A stretch of 64,000 bases of DNA from Pseudomonas sp. LD120 (GTDB taxonomy: Bacteria; Pseudomonadota; Gammaproteobacteria; Pseudomonadales; Pseudomonadaceae): positions 1,612,001-1,676,000 of the forward strand of contig NZ_WVHL01000003.1 in NCBI RefSeq assembly GCF_009861525.1, in the 5' to 3' direction. The notes beneath the pieces were generated by a model. That model did not search any database. It was given only the letters and a program-made list of their open reading frames with translations, and had not been told where the DNA came from. This document shows positions 1-7,355 of the stretch, piece after piece. Positions within the stretch are counted from its first letter, which is position 1; each line of letters opens with the position of its first letter. Position numbers and translations under genes: made by a program.

Positions 1-123
1 CAGCGCGCAACGAGGGTGCAGGGTCGATGACGGGTGTCGTTCATCCGAGGCTGTCGGCGATGTCCCGACGACGCTAGACTGCGCCGCACCGTTCGATTCA
101 TTGCCGCAGAGGGAAGGCTGACC

Positions 124-612
124 ATGGATGTAAAACTGCGCGAAGTGCGCCCCTTCAGCGTGGCGGGTTTGCAAGTACGCACCCTAAATACCCACGAGCA
201 GCAGGCGGACACGGCCAGGATCGGGCCGCTGTGGCAGCGTTTTTATGTCGAGGATCTGTTCGACAAGATCGCTCCCAGGCAGCCCGACTCGTTCGTCTAT
301 GGCGTCTACTCCAACTACGAGTCCGATGCTGGCGGGTACTTCGATGTGACGGCTGGGGTGGCCCTGAGTGGCGCTTGTGCCGACTACCCCAGCGTGGATA
401 TTCAGGGCGGCGATTACCTGGTGTTCAGCGCCAAGGGAGCAATGCCTGAGTGCGTGATCCAGGCTTGGGGCCTGATTTGGGCTTATTTTCAAGACAACCC
501 GCAGGTCCGCCGTGCCTTTGCCACTGATTTCGAGGTCTATACCAGCGCCGATTCGGTCGCCATCTACATCGGTATTCAACCTTCGGACAGGCTCTCGCGC
601 TCCAGTAACTGA
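124..612 (+). CDS. GyrI-like effector-binding domain protein
   Basis: Encodes 162 aa resembling the stand-alone effector-binding (GyrI/SbmC-like) domain also found at the C-terminus of some AraC/MerR regulators. The pattern is an N-terminal VRPFSVAGLQVRT strand, a central YGVYSNYES segment and a C-terminal DFEVYTSADSVAIYIGIQ. There is no DNA-binding domain, signal peptide or membrane segment, so it is probably a cytoplasmic small-molecule binding or sequestering protein. The ATG at 124 is chosen because GAGGGAAGG sits 6 nt upstream; an in-frame ATG at 34 has no such site and codes for unrelated residues. The 3' end overlaps the convergent ada gene by 37 bp. The ligand is unknown. Confidence 0.75.
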   Translation: MDVKLREVRPFSVAGLQVRTLNTHEQQADTARIGPLWQRFYVEDLFDKIAPRQPDSFVYGVYSNYESDAGGYFDVTAGVALSGACADYPSVDIQGGDYLVFSAKGAMPECVIQAWGLIWAYFQDNPQVRRAFATDFEVYTSADSVAIYIGIQPSDRLSRSSN

Positions 613-1649
613 CGCTTGCGTTCCACGCCCCAGCGGTAGCCCGAGAGATTGCCGTCGCTGCGCACCACCCGGTGGCAGGGAATGGCCACTGCCAGACGGT
701 TGGCGGCGCAGGCCTGGGCCACCGCGCGCACGGCCTTGGGCGCGCCAATGCGTTGCGCGATTTCGGCGTAGCTGACGGTGCTGCCGGAGGGGATGCGCCG
801 CAAGGCTTGCCAGACCCGTTCCTGAAACGCCGTGCCGCGTAGGTCCAGGGGCAGGTCCAGGCCTATCCCGGGCGCTTCAATAAAACCCACCACCTGGGCG
901 ATCAGTTGTTCGAAATCACGGTCGGCACCGATCAGGTTGGCCCGGGAAAATTTGTCCTGCAGTTCTTCCACCAGTTGGTTGGGATCATCCCCCAGCAGAA
1001 TCGCGCACACTCCGCGGACGCTCTGGGCCACCAGGATCGCTCCCAGGGAACATTGGCCCACGGCAAAGCGGATATCGGCGTTATCGCCGCCAGCGCGATA
1101 GTCGCTGGGTTTCATGCCCAGCATGTGGTCCGCGGTGGCGTAGAAGCGGCTGTTGGAATTAAACCCAGCCTCGTACAACGTCTCGGTCACCGAGTGGCCG
1201 CGCTCCAGTTGCGAGCGGACTTTACGTGAGCGCTGGGCGTTGGCGTAGCCCCGAGGGGTCAGGCCGGTGGCGGCTTTGAAGACGCGGTGGAAGTGGTAGC
1301 GGCTCATGCCGGCCTGTTGTGCCAGTTGCTTGAGGCTGGGTGCAGACTCGGCGGTGTCGATTTGGCGGCAGGCGGCGGCGACCAGCGCCGCATGCTGGGC
1401 CGCGATCTGGCTCTGATCGCGTGCTTGACGCTTACTCGGCCGGTATCCCGCGGCTTCGGCCTGTTGCGCCGTGTCGAAGAATTCGACGTTTTCCGCTTTG
1501 GGCAGGCGCGACAGGCTGCTGGGGCGGCAATACACTCCGGTGGTCTTGACGCCGTAGACGAATGAGCCATCGGCGCGGGCGTCGCGTTCGAGCACGGCTT
1601 GCCAGCGTGGATCCTGTTCGATCGGGTGTTTGTGCGGCGCTGCAGTCAT
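576..1649 (-). CDS. ada: Ada: O6-methylguanine-DNA methyltransferase / AraC-type regulator
   Basis: Encodes 357 aa with the full Ada order: an N-terminal methylphosphotriester domain (about 1-85), an AraC-type HTH (about 90-185) and a C-terminal alkyltransferase domain with the IPCHRV active site (Cys325). Ada repairs O6-methylguanine and, once methylated on its N-terminal Cys, activates alkylation-repair genes. Cys41 aligns with the methyl-accepting Cys38 of E. coli. The other three zinc cysteines (Cys42, Cys69 and Cys72 in E. coli) are Ser45, Ser72 and Gln75 here, so the N-terminal sensor is probably altered. The start at 1649 is chosen by similarity (MTAAPHKHP). The gene lies 85 bp downstream of alkB on the same strand, probably in one operon. 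Confidence 0.9.
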   Translation of the reverse strand: MTAAPHKHPIEQDPRWQAVLERDARADGSFVYGVKTTGVYCRPSSLSRLPKAENVEFFDTAQQAEAAGYRPSKRQARDQSQIAAQHAALVAAACRQIDTAESAPSLKQLAQQAGMSRYHFHRVFKAATGLTPRGYANAQRSRKVRSQLERGHSVTETLYEAGFNSNSRFYATADHMLGMKPSDYRAGGDNADIRFAVGQCSLGAILVAQSVRGVCAILLGDDPNQLVEELQDKFSRANLIGADRDFEQLIAQVVGFIEAPGIGLDLPLDLRGTAFQERVWQALRRIPSGSTVSYAEIAQRIGAPKAVRAVAQACAANRLAVAIPCHRVVRSDGNLSGYRWGVERKRQLLERESLSEG

Positions 1650-1734
1650 GGTCGGTACTCGGCAAGAAGTCGCGAGCAGATTAACCAAGGGCGGGTTGAT
1701 CGACACTCCGCGGCTTGCGCTTGAATGTCGTGCC

Positions 1735-2415
1735 TCAGCCGGCTTGGCGAAAGGTCAGGTTGATCCGTTGCTGGCCGAGCAGGGAGTGCTCGCCGTCCTT
1801 GAGGGGCAACACCCCGTGATATCGCAGGCGATCGACTCCGCCCCAGACCACTACGTCACCGTGCAGCAGCGGAACCCGCTGGCTTTTGTCGCTGCGCTGT
1901 TGGCCGCCAAACAGAAACAGCGCCGGCAGGCCCAGGGACAAAGACACAATCGGCGCACTGTAATCGCGCTCGTTCTTGTCCTGGTGCAACGACATTTTCG
2001 CCCCGGGTCGATAGCAGTTGATCAGGCAGGCGTCGGGAGTGAACGCGCTGAAGCCGGCCGCTTGCGCCGCCGCCTCGGCCAGTTGCCGGAATGCCTCGGG
2101 CATCGGCGGCCAGGGTTGCCGGCTTTGCGGGTCGATCCGGCTGTAGCGATAACCGCTGCGGTCGGTAGTCCAGCCCAGTTGCCCGCAACTGCTCAGGCCC
2201 ACCGACATGGTGAAGCCGCCGGGGGTGACCATGTGGCGAAATGGCGCTTCCGCTAGCACTGTTTCAAGCGCCGGCAGCAGGCGTTCGATCCAGGGCAGGG
2301 CGAATCCTCGCAGTACCCGGGATTGAGGTCCCAGGTTCTCGACGCGTGTCGGTTGTGGCACATCCAGGTCGTCGAAAAGCCCCGGAGTGGCGGGGCCGCT
2401 ATCGCTACAACGCAT
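1735..2415 (-). CDS. alkB: AlkB: alpha-ketoglutarate-dependent DNA repair dioxygenase
   Basis: Encodes 226 aa, the usual AlkB length. AlkB removes methyl groups from 1-methyladenine and 3-methylcytosine by Fe(II)/2-oxoglutarate-dependent oxidation. The iron ligands are visible as His144 and Asp146 (LHQDKNERD) and His200 (RLRYHGVLP). The 2-oxoglutarate-binding arginines are in QQRINLTFRQ (Arg217, Arg223), and the nucleotide-recognition segment MSVGLSSCGQLGWTTDRSGYRY is typical. It is upstream of ada on the same strand, so this is an alkB-ada alkylation-repair operon, probably controlled by Ada itself. Confidence 0.93.
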   Translation of the reverse strand: MRCSDSGPATPGLFDDLDVPQPTRVENLGPQSRVLRGFALPWIERLLPALETVLAEAPFRHMVTPGGFTMSVGLSSCGQLGWTTDRSGYRYSRIDPQSRQPWPPMPEAFRQLAEAAAQAAGFSAFTPDACLINCYRPGAKMSLHQDKNERDYSAPIVSLSLGLPALFLFGGQQRSDKSQRVPLLHGDVVVWGGVDRLRYHGVLPLKDGEHSLLGQQRINLTFRQAG

Positions 2416-2486
2416 GGTGAAATCTCACTCCCAGTGTGTTGCCCTGGCCGCTTGCGGTGCTGGCCGCGCCTGAGTCGGAGGGCGGG

Positions 2487-2657
2487 TTACAGGGCTTTGC
2501 TGACGCTGATCTCGCTGATCACATCGCCGGATTGGCCGTGCATGGCTTCCAGGGCTGCCCGGGCTTCTTCCTGGCTGCCGCTTGCGAGTTGGGCGAACTC
2601 AAAGCGGCGCTCGCCGTTGAGCTTGTATTTGATGACGTACTTGGTGGTCTGGGGCAC
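2487..2657 (-). CDS. Small conserved hypothetical protein
   Basis: Encodes 56 aa beginning MPQTTKYVIKYKLNGERRFEF. The best start is the GTG at 2657, preceded by ACAGG about 7 nt upstream; the frame stays open further upstream, but that part only mirrors the gene at 2690-2992. The composition is soluble and charged (strands, then a short helix EEARAALEAMHG), with no membrane segment. Similar small proteins are, from memory, common in Pseudomonas. No function is assigned. It lies just downstream of the DUF1883 gene on the same strand (33 bp gap), so the two may be co-transcribed. Confidence 0.6.
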   Translation of the reverse strand: MPQTTKYVIKYKLNGERRFEFAQLASGSQEEARAALEAMHGQSGDVISEISVSKAL

Positions 2658-2689
2658 GGGAATACCTGTTGTCGCAGAAGGGATGAGGC

Positions 2690-2992
2690 TTAGCGCAGTT
2701 TCGAGCTGGAGCGGCGAATGATGCGGATCGAGTGCGTCAGGTTGGGCTTGCGGGTCACGCTGATGGGGCGCCGGTTGACGGTGTCGATGGTGATGTTCCA
2801 GAAGCCGGTGCTGGGGGCGGTGATCTTCGCCGGAAACGTGTCGAACGCGCCGCCGTGGTAGGTGTGGCGGCCGCCGTTCTTGAAGCTGCGGAAGTTGGCG
2901 TCGCTCATCAGGCGAATATTGCAGACCTGGGAGCATTCGATGACGACGATGTCGTCTTCGTTCAGGTGCTCGCGCTGGTGGATGAATTTCAT
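2690..2992 (-). CDS. DUF1883 domain-containing protein
   Basis: Encodes 100 aa starting MKFIHQREHLNEDDIVVIECSQVCNI, the characteristic opening of the DUF1883 family, followed by a beta-rich body (GGRHTYHGGAFDTFPAKITAP, GFWNITIDTVNRR). DUF1883 proteins are short and soluble, of unknown role, sometimes fused to TIR-like or other modules. This one is stand-alone. A GGAGGCG site lies just upstream of the ATG at 2992. It is followed by the 56-aa gene on the same strand. No function is inferred. Confidence 0.8.
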   Translation of the reverse strand: MKFIHQREHLNEDDIVVIECSQVCNIRLMSDANFRSFKNGGRHTYHGGAFDTFPAKITAPSTGFWNITIDTVNRRPISVTRKPNLTHSIRIIRRSSSKLR

Positions 2993-3201
2993 GGGCGCCT
3001 CCGGAAGGGCTATATCTACAAAAAAACAACGTTTGTGTGGGCGGTGGCGCAGTTTATCAGGCTCAAAGGGTTATTATTCCGGCCCAGTGTCGGACTTTGA
3101 CAATTTAAAACAGTTATTTGGGTGTTAATCGGCGATAAAGCCGTACCTCAGGAGAAAAGCAGCGCCTGTGCTGTCGGAGGGACTTTAATTGGAGATTTTA
3201 T

Positions 3202-3552
3202 ATGAAGCGGTGGGTGTGGGTTCCGGTCTTGGCAATCAGCGGTTGCGCAAGCGTCTCGGATATCAACCAGACGCCGCCGACCCTGAGTGTCATTTCTGGC
3301 AAGAAACCTCAGGAGTACGCCCAGTGTCTGAGCGACAAGCTTTCCGCCAGCCGCGGCGCGTTGCAAGTCGAGCCGCGTAAAGATGGCTATCGAGTGATTG
3401 TGCCGCAAGCCTTGTCGTCGTCGCCGGCCGCGGTGTTCTACATCGATGAGCGTTCTGGTGGCAGTAGTATCAAGTTGCATGAACAGATGTCCAACAACCC
3501 TTTGCGTCCGCGAGATGTGCGCAAGGCGGGGGAGAAGTGTATCTCCGGCTGA
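3202..3552 (+). CDS. Small predicted lipoprotein
   Basis: Encodes 116 aa with a short signal peptide (MKRWVWVPVLAISGC) ending in a lipobox, AISG-Cys15, so the mature protein should be lipid-anchored at Cys15. The mature part has two further cysteines (Cys43 in EYAQCLSDKL and one near the C-terminus, GEKCISG) that could form a disulfide. It starts at an ATG with GGAG upstream and is followed by a strong terminator at 3575-3622, so it is probably monocistronic. Similar small lipoproteins occur in Pseudomonas; the function is unknown. Confidence 0.75.
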   Translation: MKRWVWVPVLAISGCASVSDINQTPPTLSVISGKKPQEYAQCLSDKLSASRGALQVEPRKDGYRVIVPQALSSSPAAVFYIDERSGGSSIKLHEQMSNNPLRPRDVRKAGEKCISG

Positions 3553-3574
3553 GTTCAAAACGCAGCTGGTCAGC

Positions 3575-3622
3575 GCCTGCTGGTGTACCGGTCTTGAACG
3601 CCGGTACACCAGCAGGCTTTTT
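3575..3622 (+). terminator. Rho-independent terminator
   Basis: A perfect 17-bp stem (3575-3591 pairing with 3601-3617), a 9-nt loop, then TTTTT. It sits 22 bp after the lipoprotein stop codon. Confidence 0.9.
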
Positions 3623-3763
3623 AATGCCTGAGAAACGTATTCAAGTGCTGTTTATTCAACGGACGGAGATCTATTGCGCGTTGTCGCTGGGTATTGATTG
3701 ACCTACTATTTCTGTGCTTATTTCAGCTGAGTCTAAGCATATAACTAGAATAATGGAGGTCAT

Positions 3764-4414
3764 ATGATCCCGCTGGATCGGATGCTTTTGAGTGGCTTGA
3801 TGCTGTTGTGCGTGCAAACCGCCCAAGCCGTGGATGGGCGAACAATTTTTACCCAGGGGGGTGCCCAGCCGGGCGCGACAGCCTGCTTGGCCTGCCATGG
3901 CGCGGATGGCATGGGGCTGGCGCCTGCCGGGTTTCCGCGTCTTGCCGGCTTGTCGGCGGAGTACTTGAGCAAGCAGTTGCACGACTTTCGCAGCGGCGCT
4001 CGGGTCAATCCGGTCATGCAGCCGCTGGCCAAGGCGCTGAGTGAGGATGAGATCAGCGCGGTGACCCGCACCCTGGCGGCCATGCCGGGGCCTGAAACCC
4101 GCCTTGTCAGTCGCAGTCAGGACGCCGCCGGTGTTGGCGAGCGTTTGGCGCTGCGCGGCGCCTGGGACCGGCAGGTCCCCGAGTGTGTCAGTTGCCACGG
4201 TCCAGGTGGCGTGGGCGTGGGCGAGGCGTTTCCACCGCTGGCCGGGCAGCCGGCCAGTTATCTGGTGGCGCAGTTGAATGCCTGGCGCGATGGCAGTCGC
4301 CACAATGATCCCAACGACCTGATGGGGCATATCGCCAAGTCCTTGAGCGGCGAAGAAATCACCGCCGTGGCCGACTACTTTGCGACCTTGAGCACGCAGG
4401 AGGCACGGCCATGA
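3764..4414 (+). CDS. tsdB: Diheme c4-type cytochrome, TsdB-like electron acceptor
   Basis: Encodes 216 aa: a signal peptide (MIPLDRMLLSGLMLLCVQTAQA) followed by two c-type heme domains with CLACH (41-45) and CVSCH (142-146), the layout of diheme cytochrome c4. In Pseudomonas stutzeri a c4-like protein, TsdB, partners the thiosulfate dehydrogenase TsdA. Here the next gene is TsdA-like and overlaps this one as ATGA, so translation is coupled. GGAGG lies 6 nt before the ATG. The protein should act in the periplasm, passing electrons from TsdA to the respiratory chain. A general cytochrome c4 role is the alternative. Confidence 0.8.
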   Translation: MIPLDRMLLSGLMLLCVQTAQAVDGRTIFTQGGAQPGATACLACHGADGMGLAPAGFPRLAGLSAEYLSKQLHDFRSGARVNPVMQPLAKALSEDEISAVTRTLAAMPGPETRLVSRSQDAAGVGERLALRGAWDRQVPECVSCHGPGGVGVGEAFPPLAGQPASYLVAQLNAWRDGSRHNDPNDLMGHIAKSLSGEEITAVADYFATLSTQEARP

Positions 4415-5331
4415 AGCCATTGATCGCAGGGTCGCTGCTGGCGTTGCTCGCCACACAGGCGCAGGCCGCTACTATTGCCATGGAAGACCAGTCGCAGATC
4501 CCCACGCCCAGCGCCAGCGCGCACGCCGAATACTTCAAGCCGCCGGCGGAGAGTGAGTTGCCGGACAACGCTTATGGCAAGTTGGTGCGCGATGGTTACG
4601 CGTTGTTTGTCGACACCAAGCGCCTGGCACCGCAATTCGTCGGCAACGGCCTCAACTGCAGCAACTGTCACTTGGACCAGGGGCGCCTGGCGAACTCCGC
4701 GCCGCTATGGGGCGCCTACCCGATGTATCCCGCGTATCGCAAGAAGAACGACAAGGTGAATACGTTTGCCGAACGCTTGCAGGGCTGCTTTCAGTTCAGC
4801 ATGAACGGTGGACAGCCGCCGGCGGCGGACAGCCGGGAAATTACCGCGCTGTCGGTGTATGCCTATTGGCTGGCGAGCAAGGCGCCGTTGGGTGTTGAGC
4901 TGCCAGGGCGCGGTTATCCCGAGGTGGCACAACCCGCCAAAGGTTATGACCTCAAGCAAGGCGCGGTGGTCTATCAGGCGCAATGTTCGGTGTGTCATGG
5001 CCCGCAAGGGCAAGGCCAGAAGGTTGGAGCGGACTACGTGATGCCGCCATTGTGGGGCAAGGATTCCTACAACTGGGGAGCGGGGATGCACCGGATCAAC
5101 ACGGCGGCGTCCTTCATCAAGCACAACATGCCGCTGGGCAAGGGCGGCAGCTTGAGCGATCAGCAGGCTTGGGACGTGGCGGCTTACGTCAATAGCCATG
5201 AGCGCCCCCAGGATCCGAGGCTGGTGGAAGGCTCGATCGAGAAGACTCGCATCAAGTTTCACGCCAATGACGGGGTGAATTTGTACGGTCAGACGGTAGA
5301 TGGCGTGCTGATAGGCCAAGGCATCCGATAA
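4411..5331 (+). CDS. tsdA: Thiosulfate dehydrogenase (TsdA-like diheme cytochrome c)
   Basis: Encodes 306 aa with a signal peptide (about 1-19) and two heme sites, CSNCH (83-87) and CSVCH (192-196). TsdA oxidises two thiosulfates to tetrathionate in the periplasm, using a heme with a Cys axial ligand. Cys126, in QGCFQFSMNG 43 residues after the first heme Cys, and Met240, 48 residues after the second, match the spacing I recall for the Cys and Met ligands of Allochromatium TsdA. Its ATG overlaps the tsdB stop, so the order is tsdB-tsdA. A terminator follows at 5351-5390. Some family members act mainly as tetrathionate reductases, so direction is not certain. Confidence 0.8.
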   Translation: MKPLIAGSLLALLATQAQAATIAMEDQSQIPTPSASAHAEYFKPPAESELPDNAYGKLVRDGYALFVDTKRLAPQFVGNGLNCSNCHLDQGRLANSAPLWGAYPMYPAYRKKNDKVNTFAERLQGCFQFSMNGGQPPAADSREITALSVYAYWLASKAPLGVELPGRGYPEVAQPAKGYDLKQGAVVYQAQCSVCHGPQGQGQKVGADYVMPPLWGKDSYNWGAGMHRINTAASFIKHNMPLGKGGSLSDQQAWDVAAYVNSHERPQDPRLVEGSIEKTRIKFHANDGVNLYGQTVDGVLIGQGIR

Positions 5332-5350
5332 ACTGTCGTCCATTGTCACC

Positions 5351-5390
5351 GATGCCGCCCGGGCTCACGCCTTGGCGGCATCGTCTTTTT
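5351..5390 (+). terminator. Rho-independent terminator after tsdBA
   Basis: GATGCCGCC (5351-5359) pairs with GGCGGCATC (5374-5382) and is followed by a T-rich run ending at 5390. Confidence 0.8.
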
Positions 5391-5400
5391 GGGAGAAAGC

Positions 5401-5631
5401 ATGAAGCGGGAAGACGTCAGGGAAAAGCATGCAGAGGGCTCGATCTCTGCCACTCACGTAATTCAGAACCCGGCCAATTCGGGGGAGTGGATCGTATTTT
5501 TCAAGAAAAGCGCCGGGCGCAGCTATTTTTTGGTGGACGAAAGCGACGAGGTGGAATCCTTTTCCCGTCTCGATGACTTGATCGAAACCATTCGTGGCCT
5601 AGGGATCAAGTTTGCTGAGATTCATATGTAG
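5401..5631 (+). CDS. Small conserved hypothetical protein
   Basis: Encodes 76 aa (MKREDVREKHAEGSISATHV...). The start at 5401 is chosen because GGGAGAAA lies just upstream; an in-frame ATG 12 nt earlier would overlap that site. The protein is soluble and charged, with a central strand pair (GEWIVFFKKSAGRSYFLVD) and a C-terminal helix-strand (LDDLIETIRGLGIKFAEIHM). No signal peptide or known motif is seen. It begins right after the tsdA terminator and is convergent with the lipoprotein gene at 5646. Function unknown. Confidence 0.65.
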   Translation: MKREDVREKHAEGSISATHVIQNPANSGEWIVFFKKSAGRSYFLVDESDEVESFSRLDDLIETIRGLGIKFAEIHM

Positions 5632-5645
5632 CGCAGGTTCGGCCT

Positions 5646-5927
5646 TTACTGACAAACCACCACGACATTGCGGCTTTTATAGTTGCCGACGTCGATCCCC
5701 AGGGTCTTGTCGCTTGCTTTGGGTGAAGGGGAGCCTTGAGTGGTGACAATCCGATAGCCGGTGCCGGCGCATGAGGCTTCGGCTTTTTCGTAGCAACTGG
5801 CCCAAGAGCCGGCTTCTCCGGAGCAATCAATGCTCAAGCCCTGTTCGCCATTGGCCAGGTAGGTGTCCGAAACAGTGGCGCATCCGCTCAGGGTCATCAC
5901 TGCGGAGAGTGCGAGAAGTTTGTTCAT
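5646..5927 (-). CDS. Small predicted lipoprotein
   Basis: Encodes 93 aa with signal peptide MNKLLALSAVMTLSGC and a lipobox LSG-Cys16. The mature part has four more cysteines (IDCSGE, ASCYEK, ASCAGT and the penultimate Cys), which fits disulfide-bonded periplasmic packing. It resembles the small 'lipoprotein' family of Pseudomonas carrying a CSGEAGSWASCYEKA-type core. It is transcribed opposite to its neighbours, and its stop is 14 bp from the convergent gene. No function known. Confidence 0.75.
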   Translation of the reverse strand: MNKLLALSAVMTLSGCATVSDTYLANGEQGLSIDCSGEAGSWASCYEKAEASCAGTGYRIVTTQGSPSPKASDKTLGIDVGNYKSRNVVVVCQ

Positions 5928-6383
5928 GAATGTTCGTCATCTTCGAGGGGGCGTTGAGATCGGGCAGTCAGGCGGCGATGTTATAGCCGGTGGCCATTTC
6001 GGTACAGCGCATCACCTTAGTCAGCAACGGTCACTGAAAAGTGCCGCGGCTTTTCGGTGGGCGAGGGTGATGGGGGGATCGGGTTGCTTTCGAGGCGGCT
6101 CAGGGGGGGCTTCAAAGGCGGGGCGAGGTGGCTGCAAAGTCTGCTTCTGCTAGGGCGTCGAGTCGACTGGCGAGCCTTGCGCAAGCCGTCGCAGGCACCG
6201 GTTTGCGAGCGTTGCGGGGTGATCAAGGTTTACGGCGTCGGCTATCTAGTGGATGCTGCGGAACTATCTGACGCTTTATTTCTCTATCTTGGCAGCGGTC
6301 AGCCAGCGCGGGGCATTGTAAGGTGCACGCGGCCTGATTAGACTGCGCCGAAACTTGTACGCACAGCCTTTTTAAGGACTCAT
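5928..6383. other. Intergenic region upstream of galU
   Basis: About 455 bp with no frame I can support as a gene. It contains the divergent promoters for the lipoprotein and galU. An imperfect palindrome GAAAAG-N8-CTTTTC with a CCGCGG core lies near 6035-6055, without a T-run. AAGGA at 6375-6379 is the galU ribosome binding site. Confidence 0.5.
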
Positions 6384-7223
6384 ATGATCAAGAAATGCTT
6401 GTTCCCAGCAGCCGGTTACGGCACTCGCTTCCTGCCAGCGACTAAAGCCATGCCTAAAGAAATGCTGCCGGTGGTGAACAAGCCACTGATCCAGTACGGC
6501 GTTGAAGAAGCGCTGGACGCCGGGCTGAATGAAATCTCCATCGTGACGGGTCGCGGCAAGCGCGCCCTCGAAGACCACTTCGACATCAGTTACGAGTTGG
6601 AAAACCAGATCAAGGGCACCGACAAAGAGAAATACCTGGTCGGTATCCGCAAGTTGCTCGACGAGTGCTCGTTCTCCTACACCCGTCAGACTGAAATGAA
6701 AGGCTTGGGCCACGCGATTCTGACCGGTCGCCCGCTGATCGGCGATGAGCCCTTCGCGGTGGTGCTGGCGGACGACCTGTGCGTCAACCTTGAAGGCGAC
6801 GGCGTGCTGACTCAAATGGTCAAGCTGTACAAGCAGTTCCGTTGCTCGATCGTGGCCATCCAGGAAGTCGATCCGCAGGAAACCAACAAGTACGGGGTGA
6901 TCGCCGGCGAGATGATCCGCGACGACATCTACCGCGTTCACAGCATGGTCGAGAAGCCCAAGCCGGAAGATGCGCCGTCGAACCTGGCGATCATCGGTCG
7001 TTACATCCTGACGCCGGACATCTTCGACCTGATCGAGCAGACCGAGCCGGGCAAGGGCGGTGAAATCCAGATCACCGACGCCCTGATGAAGCAGGCGCAA
7101 AACGGCTGCGTGATGGCCTACAAGTTCAAAGGCAAGCGTTTCGACTGCGGTGGTGCTGAAGGCTACATCGACGCCACCAATTTTTGCTTCGAGAACTTCT
7201 ACAAGACTGGCAAGGCTTACTGA
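6384..7223 (+). CDS. galU: UTP--glucose-1-phosphate uridylyltransferase
   Basis: Encodes 279 aa, full length for bacterial GalU. It makes UDP-glucose from UTP and glucose-1-phosphate for LPS core, exopolysaccharide and osmoprotectant glucan synthesis. The nucleotide-binding signature is at the N-terminus (LFPAAGYGTRFLPATKAMPKE), the uridine-binding region includes VLADDLCVNLEG, and the sugar-binding part has VEKPKPEDAPSNLAIIGRYIL and KGGEIQITDAL. It starts at ATG 6384 with AAGGA upstream and ends at a terminator. It is followed by gor, as is usual in Pseudomonas. Confidence 0.97.
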   Translation: MIKKCLFPAAGYGTRFLPATKAMPKEMLPVVNKPLIQYGVEEALDAGLNEISIVTGRGKRALEDHFDISYELENQIKGTDKEKYLVGIRKLLDECSFSYTRQTEMKGLGHAILTGRPLIGDEPFAVVLADDLCVNLEGDGVLTQMVKLYKQFRCSIVAIQEVDPQETNKYGVIAGEMIRDDIYRVHSMVEKPKPEDAPSNLAIIGRYILTPDIFDLIEQTEPGKGGEIQITDALMKQAQNGCVMAYKFKGKRFDCGGAEGYIDATNFCFENFYKTGKAY

Positions 7224-7247
7224 TAGCGACTGCTTGGGTTTGTTGGG

Positions 7248-7273
7248 AAAAGCCACCTCCGGGTGGCTTTTTC
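7248..7273 (+). terminator. Rho-independent terminator after galU
   Basis: AAAAGCCACC (7248-7257) pairs with GGTGGCTTTT (7262-7271) around a 4-nt loop, ending in a T-run. Confidence 0.9.
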
Positions 7274-7355
7274 ATTTGGCGTCCTGATGTCAATCCTCTG
7301 CGCTGACCCGATCGCCATCTGCGGTTATGCTTGTCAGCCTGCCTGGGAGAGTGAA

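Noticed and set aside
2658..3029. Upstream in-frame extension of the 56-aa gene at 2487
   Set aside because: The extra residues come from the wrong frame of the DUF1883 gene, which is clearly coding.
6030..6060. Terminator near 6040
   Set aside because: The GAAAAG/CTTTTC dyad has no T-run on either strand.
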